Assembly: GCF_016862275.1 (NCBI RefSeq)
Contig: NZ_BOMQ01000016.1
Coordinates: forward strand, 1 to 64,000
Length of the DNA stretch: 64,000 nucleotides
Direction of reading: 5' to 3'
DNA from: Actinoplanes nipponensis
GTDB taxonomy: Bacteria; Actinomycetota; Actinomycetes; Mycobacteriales; Micromonosporaceae
Part shown: positions 57,461-64,000 of the stretch, in pieces
Layout of the letters: the number at the start of each line of letters is the position of its first letter
Position numbering within the stretch: position 1 is the stretch's first letter
Position numbers and translations under genes: made by a program
Notes under the pieces: generated by a model
The model's input: only the letters and a program-made list of their open reading frames with translations
Databases searched by the model: none
Told to the model about the DNA's origin: nothing

Positions 57461-59770
57461 CTACGCCTCCAGGGCGTCCCGGCGGCGGGCCGGCGGGCGC
57501 GGCGACGGCGGCGCCGCCCGCACCTCGAGCGGCGGGATCGACCGGGTCACCGGCGCGCCGGCCACGGTGACCGCCTCGCCGTGGTGGGTGATCTCCACCG
57601 GCGGCCCGCTCACCTCGTACGTCGCCTCGGCCGGGGTGACCGTGACCCGCAGGCTGCTCTCCCGCCAGCGCAGCCGGAAGCACAGCCGGGGCAGGTGCTC
57701 CGGGAGCCGGGGAGCGAAGCTCAGCCGCCCGCCGTTGTCGCGCAGCCCGCCGAAGCCCATCACCAGCGCGATCCACGAGCCCGCGCAGGCCGCGATGTGC
57801 AGCCCGTCGCCGCTGGACTCGCCGCCGGCCCGCAGATCGAGCAGCGCCGCCTCGGCCAGGTAGTCGTGGGCCAGCTCCAGATGCCCGGTCTCGGCGGCCA
57901 GCACCGCCTGCGCGGGCGCCGACAGCGAGGAGTCGCGGACCGTCCGGGCCTCGTAGTAGGCGAAGTTGCGGGCCTTCTCGGCGGCGGTGAACGCGTCCGA
58001 CCGCAGCGCCATGGCGAGCACCAGGTCGGCCTGCTTGCTGACCTGCTTGCGGTACAGGTCCAGGTACGGGAAGCGCATCATCAGCGGGTAGTCGTCGTCC
58101 TTGGTCTCGGCGAAGTCCCACTCCTGCAGCCGGGTGAAGCCGGCCGCCTGCTCGTGCACCTCCCGGGCCGGCGACCAGGGCAGGTGCAGCTCGTCGGCCA
58201 CCTCCCGCCAGGCGGCGAGCTCGCCGGCGCCGACGTCCAGGTCGTGCGCCCGGTCCGGGAACCGCTCGCAGGCCGCCGCCGCGCCGCGCAGGTTGTGCCG
58301 GGCCATCAGGTTGGTGAAGGCGTTGTCGTCCATCAGCGCGGTGTACTCGTCCGGGCCGGTGACGCCGGAGATGTGCCACCGGCCGTCGTCCGCCCGGTGG
58401 GCCACCTTGCACCACAGCCGGGCCGTCTCGACCAGGATCTCCAGCCCGGCCTCGCGCAGGAAGCCGTCGTCGCCCGACGCCGCGGCGTACCGCAGCACGG
58501 CGTCGGCAATGTCCGCGTTGACGTGCAGGGCCGCCGTGCCGGCCGGCCAGTAGCCGGAGCACTCCGACCCGCTGATCGTCCGCCACGGGTACGCCGCACC
58601 GGCCAGCCGCAGCTCCCGGGCCCGCTCCCGGGCGGCCGGCAGGGTGGCGTGCCGCCAGCGCAGCGCCAGCCCGGCACAGGCCGGGTGGGTGTACGTCAGC
58701 ACCGGCAGCACGAACGTCTCGGTGTCCCACAGCGTGTGCCCGTCGTACCCGTTGCCGGTCAGGCCCTTGGCCGCGATCGGGTGCGGCCCGGCCTGCGCGC
58801 CCGCCTGCAGCACGTGGAACAGCCCGAACCGGACCGCCTGCTGCACCTCGGGGTCGCCGTCGAGCTCGACGTCGGCCGCCGCCCAGAAGTCGTCCAGGTA
58901 CGCCCGCTGCTCGGCGGCCAGCGCGTCGAAGCCCAGCGCCACCGCCGCGTCGCGGTCCTGCCGGGCCCGCCGGGCCGACGCCTGCTCGCCCCACGCGTAC
59001 GCGAGGAACTTGTCCACCCGCAGCGCGCCCTCGCCGGTGATGGTGCAGCGGATCCGGTCCGGTCCGCTGGTGACGGCTTGCGTGCCGGCGGTGCGGTGGG
59101 CGACGGCCGCGGCGACGGCCAGGCCGCTGCGCCGGGTGCGGTGCTCCAGCACGTCGTCGCTGTGCCCGACCGGGCGCAGCGGGCGGTGCAGGGTCGTCGC
59201 GGCCCGCGGGTCGTCGCGCTGCGCGGCCTGCTCCTCGTTGGCCAGCAGGTCCGAGTCGAGGCGTAGCCGGACGCCCGGGTCGCGGACGGTGACCTCGTAG
59301 CGGATCGCGGCCACCGACGGGTGCGGGAACGACACGAGGCGGGTGCTGACGATCCGGACGGCCGCGCCGGCGGGCGAGACCCACTCCACCTCCCGGCGCA
59401 GGGTGCCGGCCCGCAGGTCCAGCACGCGTTCGTGGGCGACCAGCGCGCCGGTCCGCACGTCGAACGGCTCGCCGTTCACCGACAGCGCGATGAGCTTGCC
59501 GTTCGGGGCGTCGACGATGGTCTCGGACTGCTCGGGGTAGCCGTACCCGGCCTCCGCGTAGCGCAGGTCGCGCACCTCGAAGAGGGAGTTCAGGTAGGTG
59601 CCCGGCATGCCCTGGGGGTCGTTCTCGTCCAGGTTGCCGCGCAGGCCGATGTGCCCGTTGGCCAGCGCGAACAGCGACTCGGCCTGGCGCAGCGCGGCCG
59701 TTTCGAGCGCCTCGGCGGACAGGCCGGTCTGGCGGACGCACCAGGGCTCCGCGGCGGCGAGGTCAGCCAC
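57461..59770 (-). CDS. Glycoside hydrolase family 65 phosphorylase
   Basis: A 769-residue GH65 enzyme (kojibiose/trehalose/maltose-phosphorylase type). Family blocks are NGHIGLRGNLDENDPQGMPG, GYDGHTLWDTETFVLPVLTY, and GVTGPDEYTALMDDNAFTNL with the catalytic Glu near 475. It splits a disaccharide with phosphate to beta-glucose 1-phosphate and glucose. The GTG start overlaps the remnant PfkB gene by 8 bp. A beta-phosphoglucomutase would normally follow; the HAD protein at 63171 is not next to it. The exact substrate cannot be read. Confidence 0.88.
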   Translation of the reverse strand: MADLAAAEPWCVRQTGLSAEALETAALRQAESLFALANGHIGLRGNLDENDPQGMPGTYLNSLFEVRDLRYAEAGYGYPEQSETIVDAPNGKLIALSVNGEPFDVRTGALVAHERVLDLRAGTLRREVEWVSPAGAAVRIVSTRLVSFPHPSVAAIRYEVTVRDPGVRLRLDSDLLANEEQAAQRDDPRAATTLHRPLRPVGHSDDVLEHRTRRSGLAVAAAVAHRTAGTQAVTSGPDRIRCTITGEGALRVDKFLAYAWGEQASARRARQDRDAAVALGFDALAAEQRAYLDDFWAAADVELDGDPEVQQAVRFGLFHVLQAGAQAGPHPIAAKGLTGNGYDGHTLWDTETFVLPVLTYTHPACAGLALRWRHATLPAARERARELRLAGAAYPWRTISGSECSGYWPAGTAALHVNADIADAVLRYAAASGDDGFLREAGLEILVETARLWCKVAHRADDGRWHISGVTGPDEYTALMDDNAFTNLMARHNLRGAAAACERFPDRAHDLDVGAGELAAWREVADELHLPWSPAREVHEQAAGFTRLQEWDFAETKDDDYPLMMRFPYLDLYRKQVSKQADLVLAMALRSDAFTAAEKARNFAYYEARTVRDSSLSAPAQAVLAAETGHLELAHDYLAEAALLDLRAGGESSGDGLHIAACAGSWIALVMGFGGLRDNGGRLSFAPRLPEHLPRLCFRLRWRESSLRVTVTPAEATYEVSGPPVEITHHGEAVTVAGAPVTRSIPPLEVRAAPPSPRPPARRRDALEA

Positions 59771-60098
59771 GGGCGGCCGGGCCGGTGAGGTCGGGGCGCC
59801 CGCCGGCGTGGGAAACGGTGGCGCCCGAGGCGGCCGTCGCCCGCCGGGCGGCCTCCGGGTACGGATCACCGCGCAGCAGCGACGCGGTCGGCGCGGCCAC
59901 GAACGCGTCCCCGCCGCCGGTGGTGTCGACCACCTTCGCGCCGGTCAGCGGCAGGTGCAGGTGCCCGCCGGCCCAGCCGAACAGGTTGCCGTCGCCGGCG
60001 GAGGAGCCGGGCTCCGGGAGCTCGTCCACGGACAGCGCGAGGTCCGGGGTGAGCTGGCCGACCACGGCCGCGGTGGGTGTCGTCACGGCCGGTGTCAT
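59763..60098 (-). pseudogene. PfkB-family sugar kinase with large internal deletion
   Basis: The 111-residue frame joins the first strands of a ribokinase-like enzyme (VVGQLTPDLALSVDELPEPG) directly to its last part (GAKVVDTTGGGDAFVAAPTA, then GATVSHAGGRPDL). A PfkB kinase is normally about 300 residues; roughly 190, including the substrate lid and the GG-rich loop, are missing. The reading frame is kept, so one in-frame deletion explains it. The DTTGxGDAF active-site motif remains (GGGDAF in place of GAGDAF). It is unlikely to be a kinase. It may persist because it feeds translation to the GH65 gene. Confidence 0.75.
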
Positions 60099-60205
60099 AC
60101 CCGCCGGGCGGCACGATCCACTCGGTGGCGGCTGAGAGGCAGCTGACAGTTCGGCCGGTGGCGGCCGCCCGGGACCGGTCGTCCCGGGCGGCGCGCCCGG
60201 GACCG

Positions 60206-60415
60206 TCAGTCCTCGACGCGGAACCCGATCTTCATCCGGACCTGGAAGTAGGCGATGTCGCCGTCGACCACCTGACCCCGGATCTCCTGCGTCTCGAACC
60301 AGTCGATGTTGCGGACGGTCTGCGCGGCCTTGCGGATGGCGGTACGGATGGCGTCGTCGACGCTCGTCGGGCTGCTCCCGACGACCTCGCTGAGCCGATA
60401 CACATGGTTGGACAT
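60206..60415 (-). CDS. Dodecin
   Basis: A 69-residue flavin-binding dodecin (HVYRLSEVVGSSPTSVDDAI, RNIDWFETQEIRGQVVDGDI), full length for the family. The Trp in NIDWFE stacks on flavin in the dodecamer, which stores or protects riboflavin and FMN. GAGGAGG lies five bases before the ATG. Because an open frame continues upstream without a stop, a fused start was considered but the composition drops before the ATG. Confidence 0.93.
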   Translation of the reverse strand: MSNHVYRLSEVVGSSPTSVDDAIRTAIRKAAQTVRNIDWFETQEIRGQVVDGDIAYFQVRMKIGFRVED

Positions 60416-60816
60416 CACAGCCTCCTCGGGCTTGAACCGGTGGCCTCCACCCTGCCGTACCGGAGCGGCGCCGCGACCGGCTCGTCGTGATCGGATGCCC
60501 GGCGTGGCGGACCGGCGGCCGCGGCCGGGGTCCGCGGGATCAGCGGTCGCGACGGCGGTCAGGGCCAGCACGGCCACCAGGAACGCGGTTGCGACGCCCC
60601 GGGGGCTGGGCAGCGGCAGGGCCAGCTGGCGTACGCCGCCGTCCAGGTCCTGCCGGCACGAGGAGTAGGTGGAGGTCGCGCGCCAGGCGGAGGCGCCGGC
60701 CACGTCGCTCACCGCCAGCGGGCCGGTGTCGCGGTTGCACGGCACGGTGGCGATCTCGTCCGGCGCGGCGCCGGCCCGGTACGGGGTGACCGCGGCGGCC
60801 CGATCGAGCGACCGGC
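60416..60816 (-). other. Open frame without a clear start
   Basis: Between lexA and dodecin, the minus strand keeps one frame open with very high third-position GC from 60816 to about 60500. It reads APDEIATVPCNRDTGPLAVS, ATSTYSSCRQDLDGG, then a hydrophobic helix GVATAFLVAVLALTAVATA. A good start codon and ribosome site are absent (GTG 60745 is possible), and it has no stop before dodecin. It may be the 3' remnant of a lost gene or a small membrane protein. Confidence 0.3.
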
Positions 60817-61461
60817 TCAGACCCGGCGCAGCACCGAGACCACCTTGCCCAGCACCACCGCCCGGTCGCCGTCGATGTCGGCGTACGCCGGGTTGCGCGG
60901 CTCGAGCACGACGTGGCCGGCGCGGCGGCGGAAGACCTTGACCGTCGCCTCGTCGTCGATCAGCGCGCACACGATGTCGCCGTTCCACGCCTCGGGCTGC
61001 CGGCGGATCACCACGACGTCGCCGTCGCAGATGGCCGCGCCGGTCATCGAGTCGCCCCGGACCCGCAGGCCGAACAGCTCGCCCCGGCCGACCAGCTCGC
61101 GCGGCAGGGTCAGCGTCTCGTCGAGCGTCTCCTCGGCCAGGATCGGGCTGCCGGCGGCGACCGCGCCGAGCAGGGGCACGCCCACAGTGGCCGGGTCGCC
61201 CTCGGCGCGGGACGCGGGCTCCAGGAACATCCGGACGTCGACCGGCCGGGTCGTGGCGCCGCCGCGGCGCAGGAAGTCGCGCTCCTCCAGGACGCGCAGG
61301 TGCCGGCTGACCGAGGAGGTCGAGGCCAGCCCGACCGCGTCGGCGATCTCGCGGGTGGACGGCGAGTAGCCGTACCGCACCGCCCAGTCCCGGATGACCG
61401 CCAGGATCGCCCGTTGCCGGGAGGTCAGGGTGGACGTGTCGAGGTGTTCGGTGGCCGGCAT
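60817..61461 (-). CDS. lexA: LexA repressor
   Basis: A 214-residue SOS repressor. The winged HTH (TSRQRAILAVIRDWAVRYGY, SPSTREIADAVGLASTSSVS) and the S24 peptidase domain are complete, with Ser138 (RGDSMTG) and Lys175 (ATVKVF) as the self-cleavage dyad and a cleavage site in GAVAAGSP. It represses DNA-repair genes until RecA triggers cleavage. Actinobacteria usually have one lexA of about 230 residues, so this one could be the main copy or a paralog. I found no clear SOS box in front of it. The ATG at 61461 begins the known N-terminus. Confidence 0.9.
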   Translation of the reverse strand: MPATEHLDTSTLTSRQRAILAVIRDWAVRYGYSPSTREIADAVGLASTSSVSRHLRVLEERDFLRRGGATTRPVDVRMFLEPASRAEGDPATVGVPLLGAVAAGSPILAEETLDETLTLPRELVGRGELFGLRVRGDSMTGAAICDGDVVVIRRQPEAWNGDIVCALIDDEATVKVFRRRAGHVVLEPRNPAYADIDGDRAVVLGKVVSVLRRV

Positions 61462-61531
61462 TCGTCGATCTTGGCCCATCGGCGGCCCGGGGGCGGCGCG
61501 GCACGCCCACACCGCCCCGGGCGCGGCGGGC

Positions 61532-62527
61532 TCAGCAGACCCGGACCGCCGCCTCGGCCGGCGCCGCCAGCAGGTGGTCGATCTCCTCGTCCAGCCGCAC
61601 CAGGGTCAGCGAGGCGCCGGCCATGTCGAGCGACGTGCAGTACTCGCCGACGTAGCTGCGCCCCACCGTGATGCCGCGGTCGGCCAGTTGCCGGTGCGCG
61701 TGCCGGTACAGGATGTAGAGCTCGCTGATCGGCGTGCCGCCCAGCCCGTTGATCATCAACGCCACCCGGTCGCCCGACCGGTACGGCAGATCGCCGGTCA
61801 CCGCCTCCAGCAGGTCGTCGACGATCGCGTCGGCCGCCTTGATCCGCCGCCGCTCGCGGCCCGGCTCGCCGTGGATGCCGACCCCGAACTCGATCTCGTC
61901 GCCGCCCAGCTCGAACAGCGGCGACCCCTTGGCCGGGGGCGTGCAGGCGGTCAGCGCCACCCCCATCGTGCGCGTGACGTCGTTGACCTTGCGGCCGATC
62001 CGCAGCACCTCGTCCAGGTCGGCGCCCTGCTCGGCGGCGGCGCCCACGGCCTTGATGACGAAGAAGTTGCCGGCCACGCCGCGGCGTCCCACGGTGTACG
62101 TGGAGTCCTGCACGGCCACGTCGTCGTTGACGGTCAGGATCTCCGCGCGGATCCCGTCGGCCTCGGCCATCTCCTTGCCCATGTCGAAGGCCATCCGGTC
62201 GCCGGTGTAGTTGTTGACCAGCAGCAGCACGCCCTTGGGGGAGGCGAGCAGCTTCGCGGTCTCGTACACGTAGTCCATCGGCGGGGCGGCGAACACGTCG
62301 CCCGGGCAGGCCGCGTCGAGCAGGCCGCGGCCGACCACCATGACGTGCGCCGGCTCGTGGCCGGAGCCGGAGCCCTGCACGATGGACACCTTGTCCGCGC
62401 GGGGCGCGTCGGCCCGCATGATGAGGTTGTACGCGGGGACGTACCGCAGGCTGTCCGGGTTGGCCAGCGCGACCCCCTCCAGCATCTCGGCCACGTAGTT
62501 CTTGGGGTCGTTGACGAACTTCTTCAC
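61532..62527 (-). CDS. dhaK: Dihydroxyacetone kinase subunit DhaK
   Basis: A 331-residue DhaK. The substrate-binding His218 (GVGIHGEPG) that forms a hemiaminal with the ketose is present, as are GSGSGHEPAH, NNYTGDRMAFDMG and GLGGTPISELYI. It binds dihydroxyacetone or a similar short ketose for phosphorylation by the DhaL partner encoded just upstream (ATGA overlap). No DhaM is in the window, so phosphate may come from ATP. Confidence 0.93.
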   Translation of the reverse strand: MKKFVNDPKNYVAEMLEGVALANPDSLRYVPAYNLIMRADAPRADKVSIVQGSGSGHEPAHVMVVGRGLLDAACPGDVFAAPPMDYVYETAKLLASPKGVLLLVNNYTGDRMAFDMGKEMAEADGIRAEILTVNDDVAVQDSTYTVGRRGVAGNFFVIKAVGAAAEQGADLDEVLRIGRKVNDVTRTMGVALTACTPPAKGSPLFELGGDEIEFGVGIHGEPGRERRRIKAADAIVDDLLEAVTGDLPYRSGDRVALMINGLGGTPISELYILYRHAHRQLADRGITVGRSYVGEYCTSLDMAGASLTLVRLDEEIDHLLAAPAEAAVRVC

Positions 62528-63174
62528 GCCGTCCCTCCTCGCTTCTGCCAGCTCTCACTGATCCGCTCGGCGATGACCGCCACCGCGACCGCGCCCGCGT
62601 CGACCGAGCCCCGGCTGCGCTCGCCGGTGTACGAGGCGCGCCCGCGCCTGGCGACCATCCCGGCGGTGGCCTCGGCTGCGTCCCGGGCGGCGCCGGCGGC
62701 GGCCGGCAGCGCCTCCATTGCTCCGGCGCCGCGGGCGAACTCCTGCTCCAGCCGGTCGGTCAGCGGGACCAGCGCGTCCAGCAGCGTCTTGTCGCCGACG
62801 TCCGACTGGCCGCGGGCCTTGATCCCCTCGGCGGCCGCGCGCAGCATCGCCACCACCTGCTCGCCGGTCAGGTCCTCGGTGGAGCCGGCGGCGGCGCCCG
62901 CGCGCAGGAAGGCGGTGCCCCAGAGCGGTCCGGAGGTGCCGCCGACCCGCGACGCGAGGACCATCCCGCTGCGCTTGAGGAACGTGCCGGCGTCGCTGCG
63001 GTCGAGGCTGTCCCAGCCCTCCAGCAGCTTCTCGAAGCCACGGGCCAGCGAGTAGCCGAAGTCGCCGTCGCCGACCACGGCGTCGAGGTCGCCGAAGTAC
63101 TTCTCGTTCTCCACGGCCGTCTCGGCGATCGTCCGGACCACCAGCTCGGCCCCGGCCAGCGCGTTGCCACTCAT
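62524..63174 (-). CDS. dhaL: Dihydroxyacetone kinase subunit DhaL
   Basis: A 216-residue DhaL. The nucleotide-binding Asp-rich loop is DAVVGDGDFGYSLARGFEKL, and SQSDVGDKTLLDAL-like ARGQSDVGDKTLLDALVPLT and ASYTGERSRGSVDAGAVAVA follow. It carries the nucleotide that phosphorylates the ketose held by DhaK. Overlapping ATGA junctions with the HAD gene upstream and dhaK downstream show one operon. In PTS-dependent systems a DhaM subunit is required; none is seen here. Confidence 0.92.
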   Translation of the reverse strand: MSGNALAGAELVVRTIAETAVENEKYFGDLDAVVGDGDFGYSLARGFEKLLEGWDSLDRSDAGTFLKRSGMVLASRVGGTSGPLWGTAFLRAGAAAGSTEDLTGEQVVAMLRAAAEGIKARGQSDVGDKTLLDALVPLTDRLEQEFARGAGAMEALPAAAGAARDAAEATAGMVARRGRASYTGERSRGSVDAGAVAVAVIAERISESWQKRGGTA

Positions 63175-63941
63175 CGGCGTTCCTCCAGGCAGGCGCGCAG
63201 GTCGTCGAGGGTCAGGTGGTCGCCCGGGCGCGCCCTGCTCCGGTTGGCCAGCACCTGGATCGGCGGGCGGCCCGGGTCGCCCAGTTCGGACACGACCAGC
63301 GCGGCCTCGCGGAAGTCCTCGTCGCGGGTGTAGCCGTTGACCGTGACCAGGCAGGCCAGTCCGGCGCCGCGCGCGGCCAGCAGCCCGTTGCGGGAGTCCT
63401 CGATCACCAGCGTGTCCGCGGGATCCAGGCCGAGCCGGTCGGCGGTGAGCTGGTAGATCGCCGGATCGGGCTTCTTGGCCGGCACGACGTCGCCGGCGAA
63501 CACCGGGATCCTCGCGGCCGTGCCCGGACCGACCGCGGTCGCCAGCACCGCGCGCACCGACTCCTCCGCCGACGTGGATGCCACCGCGACGGCCCAGCCC
63601 GCCGCCAGCGCCGCGTGGATGATCCGGTGGACGCCGGGCCGGGGCGGGATGCGGCCCTCGGCCACCAGCGCCCGGAACCGTTCGGTCTTGGCCCGGTGCC
63701 AGGTGCGCAGCAGGTCGGTCCGGTCGGCGTCGCCCACGGCCGCGGCGAAGGCGGGCTCGGCGAACAGCGACGCCATCCGCTCCTTGCCGCCGCCGATGCG
63801 CAGCTTGGCCGCGTACTCCTGCTCGCTCCACCGGGCGGGCAGGCCGAACTGCGCGAAGGTGGCGTTGAACGCGGGCAGGTGGCCGTACCGCTCGGTGTCG
63901 GCGAGCACGCCGTCGCAGTCGAACACCAGCGCGGTCACCAC
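63171..63941 (-). CDS. HAD superfamily phosphatase/phosphomutase
   Basis: A 256-residue HAD-IA protein. Motif I is FDCDGVLADTE with the nucleophilic Asp, ASTSAEES is motif II, KKPDP holds the motif III Lys, and VIEDSRNG is motif IV. The shape resembles CbbY/phosphoglycolate-phosphatase and beta-phosphoglucomutase proteins. With DhaK and DhaL it may dephosphorylate a related sugar phosphate or clear a side product. It starts with GTG (63941 or 63938), overlapping the stop of the gene upstream. Confidence 0.85.
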   Translation of the reverse strand: MVTALVFDCDGVLADTERYGHLPAFNATFAQFGLPARWSEQEYAAKLRIGGGKERMASLFAEPAFAAAVGDADRTDLLRTWHRAKTERFRALVAEGRIPPRPGVHRIIHAALAAGWAVAVASTSAEESVRAVLATAVGPGTAARIPVFAGDVVPAKKPDPAIYQLTADRLGLDPADTLVIEDSRNGLLAARGAGLACLVTVNGYTRDEDFREAALVVSELGDPGRPPIQVLANRSRARPGDHLTLDDLRACLEERR

Positions 63942-64000
63942 GCGCGGCCCGACCCGCCGAACAACCGGATGTGGCGGCGGGCCATGTCCACGACCGCGGC
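63935..64000 (-). CDS. 3' end of a gene running off the window
   Basis: The last 21 codons of a minus-strand gene that begins beyond the window, ending MARRHIRLFGGSGRAW and a TGA overlapping the HAD gene start. The overlap marks it as the upstream member of the HAD-dhaL-dhaK operon. Too little is present to name a family. Confidence 0.6.
   Translation of the reverse strand, partial: AAVVDMARRHIRLFGGSGRAW

Noticed and set aside
55398..59741. Fusion of the hybrid kinase with the GH65 region as a 1447-residue protein
   Set aside because: The upstream part is out of frame with the GH65 motifs; the kinase has its own start at 57413 that begins a proper receiver domain.
60206..60816. Dodecin as the C-terminal part of a longer protein
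   Set aside because: Codon composition drops before the dodecin ATG, and a good ribosome site sits five bases upstream of it.
1..64000. CRISPR arrays, insertion sequences and prophage
   Set aside because: I saw no regularly spaced identical repeats with unique spacers, no transposase or integrase motifs and no phage structural genes; the only arrays are the contiguous tandem repeats listed.

Overview
The window looks like chromosomal DNA from a high-GC actinobacterium, most likely Micromonosporaceae (Actinoplanes-like). The reasons are the very high G+C with almost every real codon ending in G or C, GTG/TTG starts, many MerR/TetR/ArsR/LuxR regulators, LigD-type polymerase-domain proteins and lipoproteins. 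The family assignment is inferred from gene content, not from a search. I see no phage, transposase or CRISPR array. About 75 genes can be supported.

Layout. 1-1450: G-rich short repeats, a small unknown gene, a tRNA-Lys(CTT) and an unusual tRNA with a CAT anticodon. 1448-5660: SDR oxidoreductase and fatty-acid desaturase, divergent from a DesK/DesR-like kinase and regulator pair, then a frame-disrupted small membrane gene. 5680-15600: stand-alone genes (beta-propeller, SnoaL, monooxygenase-like, MFS, TetR, DinB-like, GGDEF, polymerase domain, lipoprotein, MerR). 15624-22336: a TPR-GGDEF protein, a lipoprotein, a MerR/thioredoxin pair, GNAT, a serine hydrolase and secreted or anchored proteins.

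22343-29052: a coherent nitrogen-scavenging cluster on the minus strand: a solute-binding lipoprotein, a GntR regulator, allophanate hydrolase (AtzF), two cysteine hydrolases (one with the catalytic spacing of biuret hydrolase), an NCS2 permease and an AtzH-like protein. The inferred job is uptake of biuret or a related ureide and its breakdown to ammonia and CO2. A perfect palindrome abuts the atzF start codon and probably binds the GntR protein.

29178-34335: assorted genes, including an ArsR/SRPBCC/DHFR-family divergent module. 34799-39847: an accessory-looking island of small secreted or anchored proteins. It contains four tandem paralogous single-TM proteins sharing a GR-V/I-HQWY motif, followed by a coupled PadR-like regulator with a Cys-rich N-terminus. 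I do not recognise this family and regard it as the best candidate for something undescribed.

39851-49499: a minus-strand exopolysaccharide-type operon (processive GT2, OafA-like acyltransferase, GT39-like transferase, UDP-glucose dehydrogenase) continuing into a DUF1800/DUF1501 pair. A CRP-like site lies upstream. 49819-55049: a dienelactone hydrolase-like gene divergent from an ArsR-like gene, thymidine kinase, a secreted protein and two related LuxR regulators. 55398-64000: a hybrid histidine kinase, a GH65 phosphorylase with a gutted PfkB gene beside it, dodecin, LexA, and a HAD-DhaL-DhaK operon that runs off the window.
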